Part shown: piece after piece, positions 48,900-57,616 of the stretch
Layout: each line of letters opens with the position of its first letter
How positions within the stretch are numbered: the stretch's first letter is position 1
Position numbers and translations under genes: made by a program
The notes under the pieces: model-generated
What the model saw: only the letters and a program-made list of their open reading frames with translations
What the model was told of the DNA's origin: nothing
Database searches by the model: none
NCBI RefSeq assembly: GCF_039539445.1
Contig: NZ_BAABDD010000003.1
Span: forward strand, 274,282 to 338,281
Direction of reading: 5' to 3'
Length of the DNA: 64,000 bases
Source: Salinactinospora qingdaonensis
Lineage (GTDB): Bacteria; Actinomycetota; Actinomycetes; Streptosporangiales; Streptosporangiaceae

Positions 48900-50500
48900 T
48901 GCACCGCCTTGCGCCCCACGTTGGTGGTGTCCGCGGCGACCGGCCGCTGCCCACCGTCGCCGGCCTCGGCGGCGTCAGCGACGACCCGGGAGCCGTACGG
49001 GGACTCGACGGTGTCGTCGGCCAGTTCGTGGGCGTTGGGGACCACATCGGCCACCGACACCCCCGACATCTGGGAGCGCACCTGCTCGCGGTAGCCCACG
49101 GAGTTGTAGGCACAGAAGGGGATGATCCGCCCATCGGGGGTGATTTCCTCGACGCAGCACTTCATGAGCTGTTTGACGTTGAGCGTGTAGGGGTCCTGGA
49201 AATCCTGTACGACGATCATGAACGCCCGCTCCCCCAACTCCTTGGCGGATTCGGGCAGCTCGATCCCGCACGCCTCGCACTCGGCCGCCGCGGCGGCCGT
49301 CTCCAGACTCTCCATCGTGGCCGGGGTTCCCATGAACGCCGAGGCGCTCCATAGCTTCTCCAGCGCGGAGCGCAACGCCGGGTCGGGCATGACGCGGTTA
49401 CTCACGTAGTCGAGATGGTCGTCGATGTTGACCAGGCGCGGGATCGGCACCACGTCGGTGCGGTGCGGTTTGCGGTCCACCAGCAGGTAGCTGATGGAGC
49501 GACAGGTCGGGAAGCAGCACGGGACGGGGACGAAGTCGCCGGGGCGGAACCAGTCGGGGCACTGCGCGTTGACCAACTCGATCACATCGGAGTTGGTCAA
49601 TCGGGTCAGCGGGTCGAAGGCCACATGCCGCCCGGAATGGGTGACCGGCTGGAAGGAAACCGAGCGCACCGCCGGATGCTCCACCCCGAAACGGACGATG
49701 TCGCCGACCTCGTGCTCGTTGAGGCCGCACTCGATCGCCGCCACCAGGGTGACGGTGACTCCTTCCTCGGCGCAGTTGTCCAGCGCCCGCCGCTTGTGGT
49801 CGCGCAGGTCCCTACCGCGGATTTCCAGATGGGTATCGCGGTCGAACCCGTCGAACTGTAGGTAGACGTTGACCGAGGTACCGTTGCGGCCGTTGCGTTC
49901 GCCCAACGCCCGTACGAACCTCCGATCGCTGGCCAACCGGATGCCGTTGGTGTTGAGGTTGACCACCTTGATCGGGCGCTGCTGGGCGAGATCGACGAAG
50001 TCGAGGATGTGCTTGTGGATGGTGGGCTCCCCACCGGAGAACATCACCACTTCCGGCTCGCCCTCAGCCTCGACGAACGTGTCCAGCATGTGTTCGCACT
50101 GGGAGTGGGTGATGCTGTAGCCGTCCGGCTGGTGCCCGGAGTCGGCGAAACAGATCGGACAGTCGAGGTTACAGCCGGTGTTGACCTCGATAATGCCCAA
50201 GCACGCATGCTGCTTGTGTTCGGGGCACAATCCACAGTCCGAGGGGCAGCCGTCCTTAACCTCGGTTTGGAAGGACAGCGGCAGCGTTCCCGGCTTGTTG
50301 AACCGCGCCGACTCGGTGTAGGTCTGCGCGTCGCCGTAGACCAGCGCCTCGAACCAGCCGTGCTCTCGACAGCGTTTGCGCAAGTAGACCTTGTTGTCGC
50401 GGATGTTGACCTGCGCGTCTACCACCACCTTGCACACGGGGCAGACGCTCTTGGTGTATTCGACGAACACCTCGTCGCGGTCGTGTTGTCGCGGTGCCAC
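48893..50500 (-). CDS. Radical SAM enzyme, MJ0619/tetraether-synthase-like
   Basis: A 535-residue radical SAM protein. A zinc-ribbon-like N-terminus (C-P-V-C near residue 20 and C-R-E-H-G) precedes a cluster D-G-C-P-S-D-C-G-L-C, then the radical SAM triad in C-N-L-D-C-P-I-C-F (residues ~105-113). The SPASM-like C-terminus includes P-C-C-F-P-T-C and M-K-C-C-V-E-E. Such multi-cluster layouts occur in the archaeal tetraether synthase Tes/MJ0619 group, which couple C-C bonds on lipids; bacterial members are largely uncharacterised. GTG 50500 follows AGGGGGGCGG. It is translated with the Cys-rich methyltransferase. Confidence 0.85.
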   Translation of the reverse strand: MAPRQHDRDEVFVEYTKSVCPVCKVVVDAQVNIRDNKVYLRKRCREHGWFEALVYGDAQTYTESARFNKPGTLPLSFQTEVKDGCPSDCGLCPEHKQHACLGIIEVNTGCNLDCPICFADSGHQPDGYSITHSQCEHMLDTFVEAEGEPEVVMFSGGEPTIHKHILDFVDLAQQRPIKVVNLNTNGIRLASDRRFVRALGERNGRNGTSVNVYLQFDGFDRDTHLEIRGRDLRDHKRRALDNCAEEGVTVTLVAAIECGLNEHEVGDIVRFGVEHPAVRSVSFQPVTHSGRHVAFDPLTRLTNSDVIELVNAQCPDWFRPGDFVPVPCCFPTCRSISYLLVDRKPHRTDVVPIPRLVNIDDHLDYVSNRVMPDPALRSALEKLWSASAFMGTPATMESLETAAAAAECEACGIELPESAKELGERAFMIVVQDFQDPYTLNVKQLMKCCVEEITPDGRIIPFCAYNSVGYREQVRSQMSGVSVADVVPNAHELADDTVESPYGSRVVADAAEAGDGGQRPVAADTTNVGRKAVQW

Positions 50501-50847
50501 CCGCCCCCCTCTCCCCACCCTTGGTCGGTCGCGTCGTTGCGGCAGCCGCACCGGCGGCCCCGCGGCGGGCGGGCGGTTCCCCTCCCCAGCGAAACCGCCC
50601 GCCCGCCGGCCGTGCCCGTCGGGTACCTGCGCCCGTCCGGGCGTGTCCCATCCGAACCTGGCCAGGCGGCGGTGGGGGCCGCGACTGTCGGCTCGGTGAC
50701 ACTCATGGCCTTCGAGGGGCGCCTGCCCAGCCACACCCCAACTCAACCCCGCAGCACAAGACGGTCAGGCGCGGTCCCTCCGACACAGCTACCGCAGAGC
50801 CGCTAGATTCTGGGTATAGACGGTGACCGAAGAAGCGGGAGACGCGG
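50501..50847. other. Divergent intergenic region
   Basis: I see no gene. It contains the promoter regions of the radical SAM gene and the spermidine-synthase-like gene. Confidence 0.4.
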
Positions 50848-51570
50848 GTGAGTATTCGCTTCCAGGAGCTTGATTGGCGCGAGACGCCGATGGGGGTCAT
50901 CAGCCTGCGCCGACGGCGGGACCCGCTTGTCGACAAAGACGTCTACGAGATCAAGCTCGACGATGAATTCCTGATGTCGAGCCTGTTCACGGTGGCAGAG
51001 GTCGAGATCGCACGGCTCGCCCTCTCCGGGATGGACGGGGAGAACCTTAACGTGGCCGTGGGCGGGCTCGGGCTGGGCTACACGGCCCAGACGGTGCTGG
51101 AGTCGCCCAACGTCGACTCGGTGGTCGTGGTGGAAGCGCTCGGCGAGGTGATCGAGTGGCACGAGCGCGGCCTCATCCCCGCGGGCGTCTCCCTGACCGC
51201 CGACCCGCGGTGCCGGTTCGTCCAGGGCGACTTTTTCTCGATGGTCGCCAGCACGCCCGGACTGGACCCGCATGCCCCGAACCGGCGGTTCGACGCCATC
51301 ATCGTCGACATCGACCACTCGCCGCGCCACCTGCTGCACCCCAGTCACGCCGACTTCTACCAGCCAGGAGGGCTGCGGGCGCTGGCCGATCAGCTCACCC
51401 CCGGCGGCACGTTCGCCCTGTGGTCCAACGATCCGCCCGACGCCGACTTCACAACGGTGCTGACCGAGGTTTTCGACCAGGCCACAGCCGAGACGGTCAG
51501 CTTCCACAACCCGCTGTGCGACGACGAGGCCGCCAACACCGTCTACCTCGCCACGACAAGCGCTGCCTAG
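50848..51570 (+). CDS. Spermidine-synthase-like methyltransferase-fold protein
   Basis: A 240-residue protein with a spermidine synthase-like SAM fold: Y-E-I-K-L-D-D-E-F-L-M-S near residue 33, V-A-V-G-G-L-G-L-G-Y-T-A, V-V-V-V-E-A-L and D-A-I-I-V-D-I-D-H-S-P. The usual aminopropyl-transfer region is altered and the family's N-terminal beta domain is short, so it may not make polyamines. Its stop TAG is part of the CTAG that begins a repeat element. GTG start follows GCGGGAGAC. Confidence 0.8.
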   Translation: MSIRFQELDWRETPMGVISLRRRRDPLVDKDVYEIKLDDEFLMSSLFTVAEVEIARLALSGMDGENLNVAVGGLGLGYTAQTVLESPNVDSVVVVEALGEVIEWHERGLIPAGVSLTADPRCRFVQGDFFSMVASTPGLDPHAPNRRFDAIIVDIDHSPRHLLHPSHADFYQPGGLRALADQLTPGGTFALWSNDPPDADFTTVLTEVFDQATAETVSFHNPLCDDEAANTVYLATTSAA

Positions 51571-51708
51571 GTTGTTGTTTTTTGGGGAGGGCGGCCGGGC
51601 CGGCGGTGGGCGCACGCGGGCGAGCGCGCCCCTGTACACCCACACAAGGCAAAAGCCCGCTCACCCTGGCCACAACGCAAGCAAGCGCGCCCCTGTACAC
51701 CCACACAG

Positions 51709-51739
51709 GCTGCCGAGATCGCGAAGCGATCTCGGCAGC
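51709..51739. terminator. Perfect 14-bp hairpin derived from the dispersed repeat
   Basis: GCTGCCGAGATCGC-GAA-GCGATCTCGGCAGC followed by TTTG. Here the repeat has become fully palindromic and could end transcription from the spermidine-synthase-like gene. Confidence 0.65.
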
Positions 51740-52063
51740 TTTGACGAGGGCGCTGTGTCTTTGACGCACCGCTGTTGTGCCGGGTGCTGCTGGTGGGGGG
51801 GTATGCCGGTGGGGTGGTGGCTGAGAACACGCCGGAACCCGCCGAGCCGCCCCGTCTGCCCGGTCACGGTGCTCGCCCCCTGGTTGCCTCGTCACGGCGT
51901 CGACCCCGCTCCCGTCTGCCCGGTTGTGGTGGTGGTCTCGTTCCCGTCTGCCCGGTTACGGCGTCGGCCCCGGCCTCCCACCTGCCTTGTCGGGGTGGTG
52001 GCTCCACGTCGGCCCCAGCCCCTGTCGTGGTACCCGTGCCACCTCAGGCACAGCCCGCCCCGG

Positions 52064-52098
52064 GCTGCTGAGATCGCGAAGCGATCGAGGCACGAGCG
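52064..52098 (+). repeat. Dispersed hairpin repeat, forward copy
   Basis: A near-consensus copy (GCTGCTGAGATCGCGAAGCG) lying inside the right half of the composite element at 51567-52192. Confidence 0.75.
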
Positions 52099-52224
52099 AA
52101 CGGCAAACCCTCCAGGCACAGCCCACCCCCCGGCTTGACAAAACCATAGAAGCACCCCCCACGCCCCAGCCGTTCGAAAAACAACAACCTAGAGCCGTCC
52201 CGTGCAGGCTCCCATGGGGGTGCC

Positions 52225-53877
52225 TCAGTCCTGCCGTGGCGGAGCCAACTGTCGTTTGAGGACCTTGCCGGTGGCGTTGCGCGGGAGCGCGTCGAGGAAA
52301 TGGACCTCGCGGGGCACCGAGAAGCGCGCTAACCGTTCGCGCACCCGCGCACGGACCTCCTCGGCCCCAAGCGAGGCCCCCTCCTCGGTGACCACGTAGG
52401 CGGCGAAACGCCGGCCGAACTCCTCGTCGGGCACTCCCACCACCGCGACCTCGCGCACCTGCGGCAACGTAACGATGGCCTCCTCCACCGGACGCGGGAA
52501 GACGTTCTCCCCGCCCGAGACGATCATGTCGTCGTCGCGGCCGGCGACATGCAACAGCCCGTCGCTGTCCACGTGGCCGAGGTCGCCCGTCTCCATCAAC
52601 CCGTGCTCGACCCGCTTGCCCTGGCCGGTGGTGTAGCCCTCGAAGAGCATGTCGTTACCGACGAAGATGCGCCCTTGAGCACCGGCGGGCACTGCGCGGC
52701 CCTCGCTGTCCAGGATCGCCAGCCGCGTGCCCAGCGGCGGACGGCCGGCGGTGGTGGGTGAGGCGCGCAGCTCGGCGGGGGTCGCGATCGTCGCCCAGGA
52801 CACTTCGGTGGAACCGTACAGGTTGTAGACGATGTCACCGAAGGCGTCCATGAAGCGGGTCGTCAGCTCGGGGGGCATCGCGGAGCCGCTGCACGCCACG
52901 ATGCGCAGCGAGGACGTATCGTAGCGCGCCCGCACCGCGGCAGGCAGCTCCATGATGCGTTGCAACATCACCGGGACCGCGAAGAGGGCGGTGCAGCGCT
53001 GCTGGGCGACCGTGCGCAGCAACTCCTCGGGATCGAAGCGGCGTTGCAGCACCAGCGTGGCCCGGAGCGCCATCGCAAGCTGCATCCCGGCCAGCCCCCA
53101 GGTGTGGAAGAGCGGCGCTGTGACGAGCAGCCGCTCGCGGGAACGCAGCGGAATCCGGGACAGCACCGCCGCGGCGTCCTGCGGCCCTTTCGGGGTGGGG
53201 CGCCGGGCCCCTTTGGGCGGCCCGGTCGTGCCAGAGGTGAGCATGATGAGGCGACCGGCCTGGTGGGGCGGGGTGCGGGGAGCGTCGGAAGCATGCTCGG
53301 CGAGCCCGTCGACGGTGGATTCGGCGGCGTCGACGGCTCCGCCCCACGCGACGATCCGGTCGACCCTTTCGGGCAGCCATGCGCACAGGTCAGCGAACTC
53401 GGCGTCGGCGATGACGGTCGTGATTCCGGTGTTCTCGAGGGCCTCGGCCAACTGTTGGCCGGCCAGCCCAGTGTTGAGCATGACGGTGTCGGCACCGAGG
53501 CTTCCGCAGGCCACCAGAGTCTCGATGACCAGCCCATGGTTGCGGCACAGCACCCCCACCCGGGTTCCCTCTCGCACGCCGCGCCCGGCCAGACCGTTGG
53601 CCAGCCGGGTTGTGCGCTGCTGGAGTTGGGCGTAGCTGACCGTCCTCGCGTCGTCGATGTAGGCGACGGTGTTCGGGGCGCGCATCGCGGCGGCCCGGTA
53701 GGCTCCCGCCGCTGTAGCGCCCCAGCGCCGGAGCGCCAAAAGCTGGCCGACGACACGGCCCGGCCGGCCGGGCCGCACCACCCCGGCGCGCACGAGAACG
53801 CCGAGGGTACGCAGGGTGCGCAGCAGCTCGTGGCCCGACGCTGGGGCACTCGGTGTGGCGCCGCTGCTCTCGGACAA
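52225..53877 (-). CDS. Acyl-CoA synthetase (AMP-dependent), second copy
   Basis: A 550-residue ANL ligase. The ATP motif M-L-T-S-G-T-T-G-P-P-K-G, Y-N-L-Y-G-S-T-E-V-S, M-E-T-G-D-L-G, hinge GRDDDMIVSGGENVFPRP and catalytic Lys in R-N-A-T-G-K-V-L-K are all present. It has an N-terminal extension of ~60 residues (L-R-T-L-R-T-L-G-V-L-V-R-A-G-V) common in actinobacterial fatty acid or bile-acid-like ligases. TTG 53877 follows GGAGG; no ATG or GTG fits. It is not near other catabolic genes, so its pathway is unclear. Confidence 0.92.
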   Translation of the reverse strand: MSESSGATPSAPASGHELLRTLRTLGVLVRAGVVRPGRPGRVVGQLLALRRWGATAAGAYRAAAMRAPNTVAYIDDARTVSYAQLQQRTTRLANGLAGRGVREGTRVGVLCRNHGLVIETLVACGSLGADTVMLNTGLAGQQLAEALENTGITTVIADAEFADLCAWLPERVDRIVAWGGAVDAAESTVDGLAEHASDAPRTPPHQAGRLIMLTSGTTGPPKGARRPTPKGPQDAAAVLSRIPLRSRERLLVTAPLFHTWGLAGMQLAMALRATLVLQRRFDPEELLRTVAQQRCTALFAVPVMLQRIMELPAAVRARYDTSSLRIVACSGSAMPPELTTRFMDAFGDIVYNLYGSTEVSWATIATPAELRASPTTAGRPPLGTRLAILDSEGRAVPAGAQGRIFVGNDMLFEGYTTGQGKRVEHGLMETGDLGHVDSDGLLHVAGRDDDMIVSGGENVFPRPVEEAIVTLPQVREVAVVGVPDEEFGRRFAAYVVTEEGASLGAEEVRARVRERLARFSVPREVHFLDALPRNATGKVLKRQLAPPRQD

Positions 53878-54030
53878 CGTGCACCTCCGCAAGAACGAAA
53901 AACACTGGCCGCCGGGGGTGCGAGGCTGCCCGCACCTCCCGAGGGCAGCCAACCTAGGTCACGGTCCCGTGTTTTTTCTTCATCGTGGGGTGAGCGCCTT
54001 CGACAGCCGTTTGTCACGCGAGGCAGCAAA

Positions 54031-54451
54031 ACCACGCGCGAGCGCCCGATCTGGCCCACCGACGTCGCAGGCCCCGCCAGCACCGGCCCCATGGTGGAGT
54101 TCGCCGGCATCTGGCGCGATATGCCCAAGATCGTGTTCTCCCGGACCTTGGAGCGGGCCGAATGGAACACCACCATCGTGCGCGACGTCGGCGCCGAGGA
54201 GATCAGAAAACTCAAGGCCCAGCCGGGCGGGGACCTGGTGGTGGGAGGCGCCGACCTCGCCGCCTCCTTCATGGGTCACGGCCTGATCGATGAGTACCGA
54301 ATCTACATCCACCCGGTCCTCATCGGAGCGGGCAAGCCGCTGTTCCCGCAGGAGCGGAGCAGGCGCGCCCTGGAGCTCGTCGAGAGCCGGACCTTCGGCA
54401 ACGGGGTCGCTGGTGCACCACCGGCACGACGAGGAGCCCACGCCGCCCTGA
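54031..54451 (+). pseudogene. RibD/DHFR-like reductase remnant, truncated and frameshifted
   Basis: The frame encodes the C-terminal two thirds of a RibD-C (dihydrofolate reductase-like) protein: M-V-E-F-A-G-I-W-R-D-M-P-K-I-V-F-S-R-T-L, G-G-D-L-V-V-G-G-A-D-L and Y-R-I-Y-I-H-P-V-L-I-G-A-G-K-P-L-F. The NADPH-binding N-terminus (S-L-D-G region) is missing. The last motif is split: F-G-N-G-V in one frame, L-V-H-H-R-H-D-E-E-P in another, one base out of register near 54405, before TGA at 54449. A decayed gene, or a sequencing error on top of a truncation. Confidence 0.75.
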
Positions 54452-54460
54452 GCCCCGCGT

Positions 54461-54488
54461 GCCGTGGCAGGTCTTCACCTGCCACGGC
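54461..54488. terminator. Bidirectional hairpin between the pseudogene and SulP gene
   Basis: GCCGTGGCAGG-TCTTCA-CCTGCCACGGC is a perfect 11-bp stem located between a rightward remnant and the leftward SulP transporter stop. Confidence 0.75.
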
Positions 54489-54506
54489 GGGCTCTTCGGG
54501 CAAACG

Positions 54507-55994
54507 TCAGTGGCTGCCGGCGAGTTCGCCGGTCAGGCTGTCGTGTAGCCGGGCGCTGGGGCGGTTCAGACCCACGATTTCCACGCTCTTGCCGCGTTGG
54601 GCGTACTTGGTGGTGACCGCGTCGAGGGCGGCGACCGTGGAGGCGTCCCAGATGTGGGCGTCGGAGAGGTCGATGACGACGTGCTCAGGGTCACCCGAGT
54701 AGTCGAACTGGTAGACGAGGTCGTTGCTGGAGGCGAAGAACAGCTCGCCGGTGACGCTGTAGACCACGTGGCCGCCCTCGGGGTCGATCACCGAGGACAC
54801 TTGGACCATGTGGGCGACCCGACGGGCGAAGATCACCATGGCGGTAATCGAGCCGGCCACGACGCCGATGGCCAGATTGTGGGTGGCGACCACGATGGCG
54901 ACGGTGACGGTCATGACCACGGTCTCCCCCAGCGGCATCCGCTTGAGGGTGGCCGGTGCGACCGAGTGCCAGTCGAACGTCGAGACCGAGACGATGATCA
55001 TGACGGCGACCAGCGCGGCCATCGGGATCTGCGAGACCCACGGGCCGAAGACGATGCACAGCACCATCAAAAACGCGCCGGCGAGGAACGTCGACAGCCG
55101 AGTGCGCGCCCCCGAGGTCTTGACGTTGATCATGGTTTGGCCAATCATCGCGCAGCCGCCCATACCGCCGAAGAAGCCAGTGACGATATTGGCGATGCCC
55201 TGCCCGATGGACTCGCGGGTCTTGTTGGAGCGGGTGTCGGTGATGTCGTCGACGAGCTTGGCTGTCATGAGCGACTCCATCAGCCCCACCAGCGCGAACG
55301 CGAGGGAGTAGGGGGCGATGAGCGTCAGCGTGTCCAGCGTGAACGCGACGTCGGGAAGGCCGGGGGTCGGCAGCGACGAGGGCAACGCTCCCTTGTCGCC
55401 CACCGTGGGCACCGCCAGGCCGGCGCCGATCGTCAGCGCGGTCAGCGCCACGATGGACACCAGCGGTGCCGGGATCACTCGGGTGAGCCGCGGGAACAGC
55501 ACCATGATGGCTAGGGCACCGGCCACGAGCGGATAGACCGGCCAGGGCACGTCGCGCAGCTCCGGAACCTGGGCCATGAAAATCAGGATGGCCAGCGCGT
55601 TGACGAAACCGACCATGACCGAGCGGGGGATGAACCGCATCAGCCGGGCCACCCCCAAGGCACCCATGACGATCTGGAAGACCCCGCCGAGGATGACGGC
55701 GGCGATGAGGTAGCCCAACCCGTGCCCGATGGACAGCGGCGCCACCACCAGCGCCATCGCACCGGTAGCGGCCGAGATCATGGCCGGGCGCCCGCCGACC
55801 ACAGAGATCACCACGGCCATGGTGAACGAGGCGAACAGTCCTACCTGCGGGTCCACGCCGGCGATGATGGAAAAGGAGATCGCTTCGGGGATCAGCGCCA
55901 GCGCGACCACCAATCCCGCCAGGGTTTCGGTGCGCAGGGTGCTCAGGGAAGGGAGGGTGGGTCGGCGACGTGGGAGTGCCGTCAGGGAGACCAT
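54507..55994 (-). CDS. SulP-family anion transporter with STAS domain
   Basis: A 495-residue inner-membrane transporter. The SulP hallmark A-L-A-L-I-P-E-A-I-S-F-S lies at residues ~34-45, followed by ten or more membrane helices, G-G-M-G-G-C-A-M-I-G-Q-T and I-P-M-A-A-L-V-A-V-M. The cytoplasmic STAS domain occupies the last ~100 residues (V-V-I-D-L-S-D-A-H-I-W-D-A-S-T-V). Members take up sulfate, bicarbonate or other anions. ATG 55994 gives the ordinary short N-terminus; the frame remains open upstream into unrelated sequence. Confidence 0.92.
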   Translation of the reverse strand: MVSLTALPRRRPTLPSLSTLRTETLAGLVVALALIPEAISFSIIAGVDPQVGLFASFTMAVVISVVGGRPAMISAATGAMALVVAPLSIGHGLGYLIAAVILGGVFQIVMGALGVARLMRFIPRSVMVGFVNALAILIFMAQVPELRDVPWPVYPLVAGALAIMVLFPRLTRVIPAPLVSIVALTALTIGAGLAVPTVGDKGALPSSLPTPGLPDVAFTLDTLTLIAPYSLAFALVGLMESLMTAKLVDDITDTRSNKTRESIGQGIANIVTGFFGGMGGCAMIGQTMINVKTSGARTRLSTFLAGAFLMVLCIVFGPWVSQIPMAALVAVMIIVSVSTFDWHSVAPATLKRMPLGETVVMTVTVAIVVATHNLAIGVVAGSITAMVIFARRVAHMVQVSSVIDPEGGHVVYSVTGELFFASSNDLVYQFDYSGDPEHVVIDLSDAHIWDASTVAALDAVTTKYAQRGKSVEIVGLNRPSARLHDSLTGELAGSH

Positions 55995-56446
55995 GAATCC
56001 AATCTCGTGCCAGGGCAGCCCGCAGCGGGCCGCGGTGCGGTCAGGGGCGTAAGCGGGGGCGAGCGGGCACCGGCGGTCACGCAGCGCGCCACAACGTCCC
56101 GGCCACCGGGGAAAACGGCTGGTCCGGTGTGTGGCGAGGAGGGGCGTGAACGGCGGCGGTGCCACGATGGCCAGCCGCGCCACAGTGCGCCACCGGCCGG
56201 GACGGGACTCCCGGATCGAGTCCCGCGCTGCCTCAGTACACGGAAAACTTTACTTCGGCGCGGGGGCGCGGCCCCCGGAATCGCCCTTGAGAGCGTTCTC
56301 ACAGGTCACGGGGGACTCCGTGGACTGATAGCGAACGCGGGCGCGCTGACCTGACAAAAAGCTCCGCCACGAACAGCCAGCGCTGGGCGCGCGGAGCACA
56401 GGGTGGGGATTGTCTCTCCCGGCCCACCGCGCTGGGCGCGGCGCTC
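55995..56446. other. Intergenic stretch upstream of the SulP gene
   Basis: I see no gene. AAAACTTTACTT around 56242-56253 is unusually AT-rich for the region and may contain the SulP promoter. Confidence 0.35.
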
Positions 56447-56600
56447 TAGGTTTTTCGGCGAAGGCGGGGAAGGCCGGCGGTGGGCGCAAGTGCGTGAGCG
56501 CCCCCGAAGGCTGCCGAGATCGCGCAGCGATCGAGGCACGAGCGAACGAAGAACACGCCCACGATCCCGCACCCCAGCCGTTCGAAAAACAACAACCTAG
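56447..56600. repeat. Short inverted-repeat element, CTAG to CTAG, 154 bp
   Basis: Left end CTAGGTTTTTCGG at 56447 (with the GTTGTTG portion deleted), right end CGAAAAACAACAACCTAG at 56583-56600. The hairpin copy is at 56510-56544. The right CTAG contains the TAG stop of the DUF6177-like gene on the minus strand (56597-56599). Confidence 0.8.
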
Positions 56601-57616
56601 TCGGCTGCCTCCCTGTGGGGGCGCAGGTACCTCATGAGGGCGGTGAACGCCCCCAGCGCCTCGGGGTCGGTGCCGTCACCGAGCGAATACCACACCGCCG
56701 GGGCGCGCGAGGAGCCGATGGCCCGCCCCCGGATGGGCGCGGCCAGCGCCCGCTCCAGCCCCACCTCGGCGGTGGCCCGCGCCCCGAGGGCCGTGGCCAC
56801 CGGGATCGGCGGCCCCACCCAGCGCGGCTCGTAGGTGAGATCAGCCCGCCCAGCCATGCGCTGCACCGTCATGGTGCGCAGCGTCTGGTGCCGCTGGAAC
56901 TGCGCTGCCACCTCCACGAGACGCTCCAGGGGCGGCTGCTCCCCCGGCTCGTAGCCCACAGCGAAGGTGACGACTTCCTTCACGCCCGAGGTCACCCGCG
57001 ACACGTGCTGGAGGCCGACCATCGGCCGGGCGGTGCCGCCGGGCCCGCAGAACACGAGTCTGGTCGGCGCGGGCGCCCGGCGCCGGCACAGTTCGGTCAC
57101 CGCGTCGCGGTCCCATGCCGATAGGGCCGGCTCGCTGGTGCCCCAACCGGCGAGCGCACCCGCGCCGAGGGTCTGCGCGAGTGTTTCGGCGGCGCCGCCA
57201 AGCCTGACCCCGTCGGCGGCCGGGTGGAACAGCCGTAGGTCGACCAGGAGCTGGGTGCCCGGATTCCTGGAGTGGCGCAAAAAATCCGGGGAGGGGTCGG
57301 GCGTGGGCTGCCCGCCGGCGGCGGGGCCGAACCCCGAGTTCTCGTCCCACAGCAGCCGCGCCCCGGAGAGGCCGTCGTAGTGGCCGCCGCCGGCGGGGTC
57401 GGCCACCACCCACCGGGCTTTGGGGCCGCTCAGCACCTGACGCAGCGGCAGCGTGATCCGGCACTGCGGCGGGGAGAGCACCTGGAGGCCCTGCCCGTTG
57501 CGCCCCGCCATCGCCACGGCGTCGGCCAGCCAAGACGACAGCGGGATCACGGGCCGTTCCTGCTGTGCCACCGCGGTCTGTTCGGTGGCGATGTCGATGG
57601 CCGGGTGGGTCGTCAT
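56597..57616 (-). CDS. DUF6177-like protein, C-terminal-type half
   Basis: A 339-residue protein of the kind found beside type VII secretion genes of actinobacteria. P-A-I-D-I-A-T-E-Q-T-A-V-A-Q-Q-E-R-P-V-I-P-L-S begins it, then R-W-V-V-A-D-P-A-G-G-G-H-Y-D-G-L-S-G and A-V-W-Y-S-L-G-D-G near the end. No catalytic motif is visible. It may be a cytosolic chaperone or component that works with EccC. It overlaps the preceding gene by ATGA; together they look like the two halves of one longer protein known from other genera. Confidence 0.65.
   Translation of the reverse strand: MTTHPAIDIATEQTAVAQQERPVIPLSSWLADAVAMAGRNGQGLQVLSPPQCRITLPLRQVLSGPKARWVVADPAGGGHYDGLSGARLLWDENSGFGPAAGGQPTPDPSPDFLRHSRNPGTQLLVDLRLFHPAADGVRLGGAAETLAQTLGAGALAGWGTSEPALSAWDRDAVTELCRRRAPAPTRLVFCGPGGTARPMVGLQHVSRVTSGVKEVVTFAVGYEPGEQPPLERLVEVAAQFQRHQTLRTMTVQRMAGRADLTYEPRWVGPPIPVATALGARATAEVGLERALAAPIRGRAIGSSRAPAVWYSLGDGTDPEALGAFTALMRYLRPHREAAD

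Larger units (their letters stand above)
51567..52192. repeat. Composite inverted-repeat element, CTAG to CTAG, 626 bp
   Basis: Left end CTAGGTTGTTGTTTTTT at 51567, right end AAAAACAACAACCTAG finishing at 52192. Inside are a perfect 14-bp hairpin (51709-51739), a direct repeat of CGCGCCCCTGTACACCCACA, and a further hairpin copy (52064-52098). Pro/Arg-rich frames between 51.75 and 52.1 kb do not look like genes. Confidence 0.7.

Noticed and set aside
48893..50500. Arsinothricin-type ArsL radical SAM enzyme
   Set aside because: The motif layout (zinc-ribbon-like start, extra cysteine clusters) matches the MJ0619/tetraether group instead.
51775..52071. Pro/Arg-rich frames inside the composite element
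   Set aside because: Several overlapping frames look alike, none has a ribosome site or recognisable domain.
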